A DNA stretch of 14,736 nt from Spirogloea muscicola (lineage: Eukaryota; Streptophyta; Zygnematophyceae; Spirogloeales; Spirogloeaceae): positions 1,710,667 to 1,725,402 of the forward strand of contig WELB01000001.1 of NCBI GenBank assembly GCA_009602725.1. The letters run 5' to 3'. Position 1 is the stretch's first letter; every line of letters starts with the position of its first letter. Of this stretch, positions 8,401-14,736 are shown piece after piece. The notes below the pieces were generated by a model that was given only the letters and a program-made list of their open reading frames with translations, ran no database searches and had not been told where the DNA came from. The position numbers and the translations under genes are program-made.

Positions 8401-10159
8401 ACAACAGCAAGTATCTTCGTCACACATCAGCAGAGAGTCATACATGGCGTGCGCTCTAGTCTGGAGCTGCTGCCCGTACAAGAATCGCTTGCACGGCTCA
8501 CAACAACAGGTGAGCCAGCTGATGGTAAACCAAGGCCCCCCAAAGTGGGAAGCCCCTGAAAATGTGCTGATTCCAATGCAACATCTGACTATGGCATCCT
8601 TCTCGCCGACTTGTACAGAGAGCACAGTGCGCAAGACAAGGCTATTTGCTTTGGCTTCTCAACATGGAGATCCCAAGGGCCCCCAGCAAGTGCCAAAGTT
8701 TTGGTTCCATAACGTCCACTTATGAGAGGAAAGCATTGTTGACTTCGCTGCAATTGCAAGCTTTTGGCAACTGTTTGCACAACTGCAAAAAGGTTTGGTG
8801 GTGGCCGGCGAGAGCCGCTCACCAATGGGAAGCTTACGCACGCGCACGTGGTCCCAGTCAAGGTTGACGATCGCCAGCCGCCGCGTCTCCTCCTCTGTCG
8901 TGGCAACCTTCTCACCTCCCTCCTCCGCCTCCACCTCCTCGTCATCAGAATCCACATCCCTCGCCTCGACCTGCAGTTCAGAATCAACAACCAAAAGCGT
9001 CGGCCTCTGCGAGTCGCGTTCGTTTGGCACTCCATTCAAAGTGGCGCAAGGAAGTTAGGCTCTTGATATAGAAATGTCAATTATGAAGTGAACGCCTGCG
9101 CCCTCTCAGCTTGTTATACAGTGGGCCGACAAGCGGGCAACTTGTCCAAGCAAGTGGCCACCAGTAAACTGAAGTGTGGCTGTCAAAGCTAGCTGAGGTC
9201 ATGTGCATCCTCAGGAGGGGCCAGACCTCGCTCTCGCTGCTCGCATCCGATGAGGTGGATGCCAGCTCCGAGTCCGCTGCACCCTCGCCCTTGTCCCCGT
9301 CCCTCGCGTCTTTGTCGCCACTGGACTCGCCACCCTCCTCATTGCTCGAAGCTCGGGCTAGCTCAGTGCCACCGCCATCCTGGGCCAAGCTCTTCTGAGG
9401 CCGCCGGCGCAGCTGTTTTTTGTGCATGGTGGCACTCCTCCATCTTCTGCCTCCCCCCTCATCCGCTGCTCCCCCTCCCTCCGCCCCTCCCTCCTCGGCC
9501 TGCTCCGCACCCACGCCGTCGTCCCTCTGGGCTGTCGTCGTGGGGCGGCCTCTGCCATTGTCCTCAAGCTGGTAGTACCGCCGCAGCAGGCTGCCCCCAG
9601 CAGACTCCTCGGTGGATGTGCGACGACGGCCGCGCTTATCCGTGGCCGCCATGCCCTCGCCGAAGCGGCGCTCCGTGAACATGCCAGCAAAGCGCTCGTC
9701 GATGGCCACCTGCGGTTCACGGCACGCCGCCAAAGCCCGGGAGCCGCAATCATGGCCTAGCATGAGGACCCACAACATGCTATTCGGCTTTGAAAATGTA
9801 ACTTACACCGTGTGCCTACTAAGCTCTAGAACCCCCACACAGATGAAGCTGCCATCTACGGCGTCGGTGCCAAAGCCGCCAGTAGCCCCCCCTTTTTCCT
9901 CCACTGCAGATAGGCCGCGGCCGCGGCAACGAGCGAGCCATGGCGGCCGCTCTGCCTCGGCTACGTCCGTCCAAGAGCCGGGCGTCCGCGCCGCACCTTG
10001 GTCTTGCCCCGCGGCGGGCGCTGGAACCGCGGGTCCGTGTGCAGCCGCCGGAAGCGCTCGTCGGTGACGACCGGCGCCGCCGCTTTCGGCGCCGCCAGTC
10101 TCGGCGCCGCCGCCGCCNGGCGGCGACCCTTTTCCCGCGGCTTTCCCGGCGGCCGCCAT
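5462..10159 (-). CDS. ESF1: ESF1-like pre-rRNA processing protein, 8 exons, complete
   Basis: ESF1 is a nucleolar protein of the 90S/SSU processome needed for 18S rRNA maturation. Exons (minus strand): 10159-9997, 9709-9227, 8970-8842, 8394-7913, 7642-7477, 7267-7139, 6952-5862, 5708-5462 (TAA); about 960 residues, somewhat longer than human ESF1. All introns are GT-AG and phases join exactly from exon 2 on. Family landmarks in order: [18 protein letters not shown] and [11 protein letters not shown] (N-terminal repeats), DKRGRR...[37 protein letters not shown] (RRM-like half), an acidic insert of roughly 100 residues, [17 protein letters not shown] (second half), [21 protein letters not shown], then the NUC153 motif [20 protein letters not shown] and a basic C-terminal helix. 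The ATG at 10159 has a good context (GCTGCCATGG) but is out of frame with VVTDERF across the N at 10118, probably a sequence gap. In-frame ATGs at 10332 and 10254 are the alternatives. Confidence 0.93.
5862..5945 (-). other. ESF1: NUC153 motif of ESF1 at the exon 7/8 boundary
   Basis: The motif [20 protein letters not shown] followed by QFRK closes exon 7. It matches the NUC153 domain of nucleolar processing proteins. Read without splicing, the frame ends at a TAG only because the donor GTAGGC begins there. Splicing AA|G to 5708 gives Lys and continues into [15 protein letters not shown], the family's basic C-terminal helix. Confidence 0.85.
7477..8970 (-). other. ESF1: ESF1 exons 3-5: RRM-like domain split by an acidic insert
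   Basis: Exon 3 ends in [12 protein letters not shown] and exon 4 opens with [16 protein letters not shown] and VTVYPSDFG, giving the first strands and helix of the RRM-like fold known in ESF1. About 100 residues dominated by Glu and Asp follow (roughly 8250-7945) before [10 protein letters not shown]. Exon 5 completes the fold with [19 protein letters not shown] and FIPDAMSF. The exon 4/5 junction falls within one Arg codon (AG|G), and the join restores the conserved [13 protein letters not shown] string, which confirms it. Confidence 0.85.
10118..10118. other. Ambiguous base N breaking ESF1 exon 1 frame
   Basis: A single N lies in a GCC/CGG run. Downstream of it on the minus strand the ESF1 frame is certain (VVTDERF). 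Upstream, the best start (ATG at 10159, [12 protein letters not shown]) is in another frame. A gap whose true length is one base shorter or two bases longer would join them. Confidence 0.7.
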
Positions 10160-10312
10160 GGCAGCGGCGGCGGCGGCGGCTGCGACGGCGGCGGCGGCTT
10201 CTGTGGCTCGCCAGTGGTTTCTGAACCCTGCAATCGTAAACCCACTGGCCCCATTCGCTCATAGACTCCAGGTAAGTTGCTCCGAGTATCGAGAGATCTG
10301 CTCGCCCTTGGA
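10160..10312 (-). promoter_or_regulatory. Upstream region of ESF1, probable 5' UTR
   Basis: The first 60 bases before the ESF1 start are CCG/CAG triplets typical of a GC-rich 5' UTR. An acceptor-like TTTACGATTGCAG ends at 10228 on the minus strand, so a 5' UTR intron is possible. No clear TATA box is seen. Confidence 0.35.
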
Positions 10313-10356
10313 GAATTGAAAGCGTGGCCCATTCAAGCCAATACATTGTTCAGACA
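10313..10356. repeat. Diverged fragment of the inverted-repeat arm
   Basis: About 44 bases (GAATTGAAAG... CAAGCCAATACATTGTTCAG) match the right arm at 11547-11586 with a few changes. This fragment marks the left edge of the repeat cluster and lies about 150 bases upstream of the ESF1 start. Confidence 0.7.
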
Positions 10357-10586
10357 AAGATTAGCGCGAAGGTAAGGGGGCCTTGTCGACCCGTCAAACG
10401 ACCACTGCTGGAGCTGCGGGATGAGTGGGGCAGCAACAGAAGCTGGAGGGATGACACTTTGGGAGAGCCACTACTTCTCCCAGACACCAGTCAATTTGGA
10501 ACGCTATGTTTTTCTACGGCCGCGCGCACTTTCTCCTTTATTGGCTGGGCTGGCCTCTCCTAGCCACCGTTCTCTCCTGCGAAGTG

Positions 10587-10743
10587 TACCGTATGCGCCT
10601 GGCCGTCTCGCTGCAGAGGTCTAAGGCCCGCGCGCTGCCTTCGTGCCGGCAGAGCCCTAGCTGCTGCCTCTGGCTCTGGCCAGGGGACCCACTTCCAGGA
10701 GCCTAGCATCTCTGATCTGCGGCTGCTTAGCAGGGGTTCCTAA
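10587..10743 (+). pseudogene. Repeat-module coding end, frameshifted copy
   Basis: The copy begins VYRMRLAVSLQRSKARAL, then loses frame where CACCTG is shortened relative to the minus-strand copy at 13405-13211. The downstream part is conserved in another frame: GTHFQEPSISDLRLLSRG then TAA at 10741-10743, with the final Tyr codon TAC replaced by TCC. Nucleotide similarity to the 13.2-13.4 kb copy is high through this block and its tail, so this is a recent but broken duplicate. A hairpin-like GGCTGG...TAGCC sits just upstream (about 10548-10566). Confidence 0.65.
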
Positions 10744-10870
10744 GTAATTCGTAGCTGCTTTGTCTCTATTTGTGCTTGTTTTTCTTAGCGCTTCCCCTGG
10801 CCCCCTTCTCGTACTTTGTCCATTCTTTTTTTGGGCTGGCTTGTCCAGCCCCTATTCTCACCGCCTGGCG
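10744..10870 (+). repeat. 3' tail of the module with a perfect 7-bp hairpin
   Basis: After the stop come TTCGTAGCTGCTTTG, CTTAGCGCTTCC, CCCCCTTCTCGT and CTTTGTCCATTC, then GGGCTGG (10833-10839) and CCAGCCC (10845-10851) around a 5-base loop. The same order recurs at 13210-13085 (- strand) and 13740-13875 (+ strand), and more loosely at 4195-4350. Confidence 0.75.
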
Positions 10871-10926
10871 CGGCGTGCAGCGGCCCGCCGCCTCGGGCAG
10901 CAGGGCGAGCAGCCCGGCTTCAACGT

Positions 10927-11106
10927 AGCCGGGTCCCTCGCTCAGGGCGACGTCTGCGTTTGGCCGTCTCGATGCAGCGGTCCCTCGCCTTCGCGGTTCA
11001 CTTGCGCGCAGGCCTAGCTTTGGCGGCGGCCTCCGGCTTCCGTCAGGGCGACGTCTTTCCGCCAGCTAGCTTCTCGGACCTGCATCTCCTGTCTAGAGGT
11101 TACTGA
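10927..11106 (+). pseudogene. Repeat-module coding end, diverged copy
   Basis: RLAVSMQRSLAFAVHLRAG, LALAAASGF, then SFSDLHLLSRGY and TGA at 11104-11106. The conserved upstream AGSLAQ string is present but in another frame, because one base is missing between it and RLAVS compared with the minus-strand copy near 13395. From RLAVS to the stop the frame is open, and its differences from other copies are largely silent or conservative. Whether it is expressed cannot be told. Confidence 0.55.
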
Positions 11107-11236
11107 GCGTTCCCTGGCTGATGTCTTAGTCCTAGTCGTTCGCACTCAGGCTCCCTCAGACTTTGTCCATTCTTTTGGGCTGGCCTTTCCCAGCCACCAG
11201 TCAATCTGGCCGCGCTTCCTCTATTCTCAATGGGCG
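11103..11236 (+). repeat. Dispersed block, copy 1 (pair with 14029-14150)
   Basis: Begins at the module stop (TGAGCGTTCCCTGGCTGATG), continues through TTGTCCATTC to the hairpin GGCTGG (11178-11183) / CCAGCC (11190-11195), then CACCAGTCAATCTGGCCGCG and AATGGGCGAGC. The block at 14029-14150 is nearly the same over about 120 bases, in the same orientation. Confidence 0.75.
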
Positions 11237-11277
11237 AGCACTTTCTTCTCCTGGAAGCGTCAATCTTCTTTCACTTA

Positions 11278-11382
11278 TCTCCGTATTATGTAGCATTGTT
11301 TAGTCTGCACTCGACTCTGCCTGAACAATGTATTGGCTTGAATTGGCCTCCCTTTCAATTCATGCGCCCCGCGCGCCTTCTC
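11278..11382. repeat. Left arm of a perfect 105-bp inverted repeat
   Basis: Every base from TCTCCGTATTATG (11278) to GCGCGCCTTCTC (11382) is the reverse complement of 11629 back to 11525. The arms are separated by 142 bases. Confidence 0.95.
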
Positions 11383-11524
11383 TCTCTTAGAAGTGGAAGA
11401 AGCACGGTGGCTGTAGCAGTGCAAGCCGCCGCCCCGTGTGGCGTCCGACACGAGGACGCAAGCGCGGCCACATTAACTGGTGGCTGGGAGATGCCAGCCC
11501 AAATGAATGGACAAGGTCTGAAGG

Positions 11525-11629
11525 GAGAAGGCGCGCGGGGCGCATGAATTGAAAGGGAGGCCAATTCAAGCCAATACATTGTTCAGGCAGAGTCGAGTGC
11601 AGACTAAACAATGCTACATAATACGGAGA
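11525..11629. repeat. Right arm of a perfect 105-bp inverted repeat
   Basis: Reverse complement of 11278-11382 with no mismatch. The inner flank (11462-11518) carries the hairpin GGCTGG (11482-11487) / CCAGCC (11494-11499) and an AATGGACAAGG string. These are the reverse complement of the 11103-11236 block, so the inverted symmetry continues beyond the arms in diverged form. Confidence 0.95.
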
Positions 11630-12587
11630 CCTAATCTAAGGTACCTAAGATGACATTAGTACCCACGGGTGAGCACAAACAAAGGAGGAGCAGCTGGTCC
11701 TGGGCCCACCACAATCAGGTGGCGGCCTCGTTGGCTCCTGGCTTCCGGAACGCGCGGATGGCCGGCATTCCGACCGGGCCCGCCGACCGGCCTCCCCGTT
11801 CCGGCCGCGCCGGTCTGGACCTGGCACCCCCGCCCGGTCGTACCCGTGATTGCGTATCCGGACGGCATAATCTATGCCGGTTGATACCCATCGCCGCCAG
11901 CGCGCAATCACAAGGATGCCCCGGGCTGCTCAACAAGTTGAGCACCCAGTGGTTACTTGAGTCACTGTGATCCACTGTGTGCTTTGGCGCTTACCCGGCA
12001 CTTCCGAACCTCGTTCACTCGATCTCCTGGGCTGGGAATAACAGCCATTGCCCTCTACTGGAAGAGTATTTCCCTGACAACTTGAGCCACTTCCGACGTG
12101 AGTATGCGCAGGCTGCCCCATGTGCGTGATGCTGAAAGCGGCCGGCAGGGAGGCGCTGACACTGACGCTATCCCAGCCTGTACCCAGCGCGCTCCATTGA
12201 AAGTAAGGGTGACCGCTCTTCCAATTCACTTTAATGGCTGTCAGATGCCAGCCCAAAGGAACGTACAAGGTCTGAGTGAAGTAAGGAGATGGCTGTGGAG
12301 AGCCCAAATGGTATGGACAGGCCTTAATTGGCCAGCAGGCTTTCCAATCTAGCGGACGAAGCTTCTCTGCTAACGGGGCAAGGGCTGTGAAAAGGCAACC
12401 CACAAGAAGAGTGCCTTCGTATGTTTGTGCCTCCCGGCCCTTTCAGAACCTTACTGATTCTTTTTGGGCTGGCCCCTTTTCAACCATCGCCTTACTTCAG
12501 ACGAGCTGTTGGTAAATTGTTGTACCCACAAACGAATGAACGAGGTCCAACGGAACTGGAGGCACAGAGACCACTGAGGATGCCTGC
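11630..12587. other. Unassigned stretch between repeat copies
   Basis: A GC-rich patch at about 11735-11870 has a proline-rich plus-strand frame ending PVVPVIAYPDGIIYAG-stop at 11884 and could be a coding fragment, but nothing around it supports a gene. Around 12364-12400 the minus strand carries TTTTCACAGCCCTTGCCCC, similar to the 4080-4100 repeat. A degenerate GGCTG/CAGCC hairpin lies at 12236-12253, and a one-sided GGGCTGGCC at 12467-12475. I see no convincing gene. Confidence 0.4.
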
Positions 12588-12900
12588 TCAGCAGTCCTGG
12601 TCAGCAGCCGCAAGCTGGGCATGAGCAGGACGAAGATGCAAGGCTCGTGCCAGGGAATGCTGCGGGTATATGCACCAGGGCGACACTCTGAGACTTCCAC
12701 ATTGTGTCTTATAGTTGGTGGTACGTTGCGATCCCATGAGCCAACATACCTGGAGTCTGCAGCCTGAGGCGGCAGTCAGGGCATGACCAGCACGAAGATG
12801 CAGGGCTCGTGCCAGGGAACGCTGCAGGTATGTACACCAGGGCGACACTGAGAATTTCACATCGCGATATAAATTTGGTTGCATGTCGCGATACTCCAGA
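12588..12900 (-). pseudogene. Tandem pair of decayed repeat-module coding ends
   Basis: Two direct repeats (about 12618-12742 and 12781-12900) share GACGAAGATGCA, GGCTCGTGCCAGGGAA and ACCAGGGCGACACT. On the minus strand the first to be read gives LQRSLARALHLRAGHALTAASG and the second a more decayed HSLARALHLRPAHAQLAAA. Both match the SLQRS...RAGRALAAASG core of the other modules. Neither keeps the LLSRGY end, so they look like fragments. Confidence 0.6.
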
Positions 12901-12901
12901 A

Positions 12902-13074
12902 GTGGCTCCAGAAGTGGACGAAGGACAGGTCGCCAAGGCCGTCATCAACAGTTTCGGCCCTCCTTCCCCCCTCCGCTATCCCTCCTGCCACTCCTGCTGC
13001 CCTCCTCCTCGAGCGGCTACAGAAGTGGATGAAGGACAGGTTGTCAAGGCCCCACCGGCTTTTCCGGCCCTCCT
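12902..13074. repeat. Tandem repeat block A (units of about 110 and 60 bases)
   Basis: GTGGCTCCAGAAGTGGACGA begins a unit running to CCTCCTCCTCGAGC (about 13013). A second partial unit starts GGCTACAGAAGTGGATGA and ends near 13074. The same arrangement recurs at 13498-13660 on the other side of the module at 13085-13405, so the module sits between two blocks in the same orientation. Confidence 0.7.
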
Positions 13075-13084
13075 TCAGAGAAAG

Positions 13085-13210
13085 AGCTCGCCCATTGAGG
13101 ATAGGGGCTGAACAAGCCAGCCCAAAGAAGAATGGACAAAGTACGAGAAGGGGTCCAGGAAAATCGCTAGGAAAACAAGCACAAAATGAAACAAAGCAGC
13201 GACGAATTAC
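13085..13210 (-). repeat. 3' tail of the minus-strand module, with hairpin
   Basis: Reading the minus strand from 13210: TAATTCGTCGCTGCTTTG, CTTGTGCTTGTTTTCCTAGCG, GTACTTTGTCCATTC, then a hairpin formed by GGGCTG and CAGCCC (13123-13105), then CAATGGGCGAGCTC. It matches 10744-10870 closely. Confidence 0.75.
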
Positions 13211-13405
13211 TCAGTAACCCCTGCTAAGCAGCCGCAAATCAGAGATGCTAGGCTCCTGGAAGTGGGTCCCCTGACTAGAGCCAGAGGCAGCAGCGAGGGC
13301 TCTGCCGGCACGCAGGTGCAGCGCGCGGGCCATGGACCGCTGCAGCGAGACGGCCAGGCGCATACGGTAAATTTGCGCCAGCGACCCGGCTGGAGGAAAG
13401 TCCAC
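13211..13405 (-). CDS. Repeat-module coding end, intact frame, unknown protein
   Basis: I do not recognise the family. The frame runs MDFPPAGSLAQI, then YRMRLAVSLQRS, ARALHLRAG, RALAAASGSSQGTHF, SISDLRLLSRGY and TGA, with no break. The segment from YRMRL to the stop is 52 codons and aligns without a gap to the copy at 14562-14720, with 34 identical residues by my count and many silent differences. It is Arg/Ala/Leu-rich, probably helical, and has no signal peptide or metal-binding motif. The ATG at 13405 need not be the real start. The stretch may be the last exon of a longer gene or the 3' end of a retroelement ORF. Its tail with the hairpin follows directly. Confidence 0.5.
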   Translation of the reverse strand: MDFPPAGSLAQIYRMRLAVSLQRSMARALHLRAGRALAAASGSSQGTHFQEPSISDLRLLSRGY

Positions 13406-13497
13406 CGGCTCTTCATGGAAGCGGCGGACGATGGCGGGCTATCGTTCCTTCCCCCCTCCGCCATCCCTCCTGCCACTGCTGCTGCCCTACTCCCCTA

Positions 13498-13660
13498 GTG
13501 GCTCCAGAAGTGGACGAAGAACAGGTCGCCAAGGCCGTCATCAACATTTCCGGCCCTCCTCCGCCATCCTTCCTGTCACTGCTGCTGCCCTCTTCCTCGA
13601 GCGGCTCCAGAAGTTGATGAAGGTTGGGTCGTCAAGGGCCTCATTTTCATTTCCGGCTCT
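13498..13660. repeat. Tandem repeat block B (pair with 12902-13074)
   Basis: One unit starts GTGGCTCCAGAAGTGGACGA and ends at CTTCCTCGAGC (about 13602). A second partial unit GGCTCCAGAAGTTGATGAAG continues to about 13660. A further partial unit, with CCCCCCTCCGCCATCCCTCC and CTGCTGCTGCCCTACTCC, precedes it at about 13450-13497. Units differ by scattered substitutions and short deletions. Confidence 0.7.
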
Positions 13661-13681
13661 CATCACCACCCCCTGTGAAAA

Positions 13682-13735
13682 GGGCTGGGAGAGGCCAGCC
13701 CAAAAAGTGGACAAAGGTCTGGAGAAGAGGGGCTA
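13682..13735 (-). repeat. Hairpin fragment of the module tail, minus orientation
   Basis: GGGCTGG (13682-13688) and CCAGCCC (13695-13701) flank a 6-base loop, followed by AAAAAGTGGACAAAGGTCTGGA, the reverse of the usual CTTTGTCCA flank. It abuts a plus-oriented tail at 13736, giving a back-to-back junction. Confidence 0.65.
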
Positions 13736-13900
13736 GCTGAGTGATTTGTAGCTGCTTTCTTTCTTTGTCTGCTTTGGTTTCTTAGCGCTTCCTCTGGCTT
13801 CCTCTGGCCCCCTTCTCGTTCTTTGTTCATTCTTTTTTGGGCTGGCTTGTCCAGCCCCTATCCTCAATGGGCGAGCCCTTTCTTCGGCTAGCAGAGGCCA
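13736..13900 (+). repeat. Module 3' tail without coding part, plus orientation
   Basis: Starts at CTGAGTGATTTGTAGCTGCTTTC, corresponding to the module stop and tail, continues through CTTAGCGCTTCC and TGGCCCCCTTCTCGTTCTTTG to GGGCTGG (13839-13845) / CCAGCCC (13851-13857) and CAATGGGCGAGCCC. The coding part that should lie upstream is absent, so the copy is truncated at its 5' end, as retroelement copies often are. Confidence 0.7.
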
Positions 13901-14028
13901 GCCCGAAGTAGGACGCGGTGGCTGTGAGAGAGGCTTTGGCAGATGTCATTTGTGGTTCAATGCTTTCCTTCTTGGTCATTGACGCAAGCTGGCCCGTTCA
14001 CACGTCGGGAGCGCCACTTCTTTCCACT

Positions 14029-14150
14029 GAGCGTTCCCTGGCTGATGTCTTAGTCCTACTTTTTCGCACTCCGGCTCCTTCAGCCCTTGTCCTCTCTTTG
14101 GGCTGGCCTTTCCCAGCCACCAGTCAATCTGGCCGCGCTTTCTTTCCACA
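14029..14150 (+). repeat. Dispersed block, copy 2 (pair with 11103-11236)
   Basis: CTGAGCGTTCCCTGGCTGATG, then TCTTAGTCCTA, hairpin GGGCTGG (14100-14106) / CCAGCC (14113-14118) and CACCAGTCAATCTGGCCGCG. It matches 11103-11220 with few differences but lacks the AATGGGCGAGC that follows in copy 1. Confidence 0.75.
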
Positions 14151-14264
14151 GTACCGCCTACGAACTCATCTCCCGTCCTCGAGGACGGCAGCAGTGACTG
14201 TTACGTTCGATAAAATAAAACGAAAACAGCTTCCAAGCAATGAAATTGAGAGTGGGCTCTTCCA

Positions 14265-14330
14265 TAGATTGAGCTCGCCCATAGAAGAGAGGGGCTGGCA
14301 GAAGCCAGCCAAAAAATTCCTCTTCCATAG
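14265..14330 (-). repeat. Hairpin fragment, minus orientation
   Basis: GAGCTCGCCCATAGAAGAGA precedes GGCTGG (14293-14298) and CCAGCC (14305-14310), the reverse of the usual hairpin-then-GGGCGAGC order. It is another short piece of the same tail. Confidence 0.65.
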
Positions 14331-14517
14331 GGGGCGGAAAGGGATAGTCAATCTACTCGCCAGCTGGCGGGTCGTGGGAGCTCTCTAACCGGCACACGGG
14401 CGGCGGGGGCCGCCGCCCATCCCCCGCTGGCTGCCAGCCCACTCGCGGGCACTTGACGGCGGAGAGGATCCCGCAGAATCGCTCCTCCCTCCTCTCCCCC
14501 CCTCCTCCCGCCTGCAG

Positions 14518-14720
14518 TCCACGGCCGTCCTCCCTCCCCCCCACCCACCCTGGTGTCCTGCTACCGTATGCGACTGTCTATGTCCCTGCAGCGCTCCCAA
14601 GCGCTTGCTTTGCACCGCCGCGCTGGTCGCGCCCTTGCAGCAGCCTCTGGCTTGCGCAGCGGGGTTGCTCTTCCTCCCCTCAGCTCATCTGACTTCCTAC
14701 TGCTGACACGGGGGTATTGA
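14518..14720 (+). CDS. Repeat-module coding end, most diverged but intact; probable terminal exon
   Basis: An acceptor-like CCCGCCTGCAG ends at 14517 and the frame is then open to TGA at 14718-14720: a proline-rich start, LVSCYRMRLSMSLQRS, ALALHRRAGRALAAASG, then SSSDFLLLTRGY. From YRMRL to the stop it has the same 52-codon length as the copy at 13405-13211 without any gap. In the RAGRALAAASG core, 8 of 33 bases differ from that copy and none changes a residue, which points to purifying selection. The product is unknown. The flanking repeat tail seen in other copies is not visible before the window ends, so this may be the terminal exon of an ancestral host gene. Confidence 0.5.
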
Positions 14721-14736
14721 GGGCGCCCTGTCTGCC

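Noticed and set aside
11656-11868. Minus-strand frame ending VLTRGY, like the module end
   Set aside because: Only the last few residues agree. The upstream sequence has none of the SLQRS or RAGRALAAASG features, so I treat it as coincidence.
11669-11884. Proline-rich plus-strand frame ending AYPDGIIYAG
   Set aside because: The ending looks coding-like, but no splice sites, homologous copy or neighbouring exon supports it. It is kept only as a remark in the unassigned stretch.
1-14736. Prokaryotic systems such as CRISPR arrays, operons or toxin-antitoxin pairs
   Set aside because: Spliced ESF1, an intron-bearing tRNA and absence of packed same-strand genes show eukaryotic nuclear DNA. The repeats are not regularly spaced short direct repeats.

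Overview
This is a eukaryotic nuclear window, most consistent with a GC-rich green alga (Chlorophyta). The evidence is GT-AG introns of about 150-450 bases, Ala/Gln/Gly-rich coding sequence, CGG/GCC trinucleotide runs, an intron-containing nuclear tRNA gene, and a multi-exon gene for the eukaryote-specific nucleolar protein ESF1. I cannot name the species. The window begins with 80 T, probably a contig edge or artefact, and carries two single N bases (4717 and 10118), both in CGC-rich trinucleotide runs.

Layout. (1) 81-3652, + strand: the 3' part of a multi-exon gene of unknown function, low in complexity (Ala, Gln, Gly), with a CxxC-x9-CxxCG zinc ribbon split by an intron. Its 5' end is cut off by the poly-T. 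(2) 3653-4788: intergenic, holding one partial copy of a dispersed repeat (about 4060-4350) and a GC-rich block. (3) 4789-4882, + strand: tRNA-Cys(GCA) with a 22-base intron, an upstream TATATA and a downstream T run. (4) About 4890-5461: an AT-rich island without genes. (5) 5462-10159, - strand: a complete ESF1 gene in eight exons. All exon phases join cleanly except at the N in exon 1. (6) About 10313-14736: a repeat-dense region built from copies of one family on both strands.

The most interesting part is region 6. It repeats a module made of a coding 3' end (about 52 codons: YRMRL...SLQRS...RAGRALAAASG...LLSRGY-stop) followed by a 3' tail with a GGGCTGG/CCAGCCC hairpin. Two copies keep the same peptide core while differing only at synonymous sites in that core, so the module looks like real protein-coding sequence under selection rather than chance. 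The region also holds a perfect 105-base inverted repeat (11278-11382 / 11525-11629), two blocks of a roughly 110-base repeat flanking one module, and a tandem pair of decayed modules. It could be the 3' ends of an undescribed gene family expanded by local duplication, or the 3' end of a retroelement.

Functionally, only ESF1 (18S rRNA maturation) and the tRNA (translation) can be assigned. They are housekeeping neighbours with no evident shared regulation.
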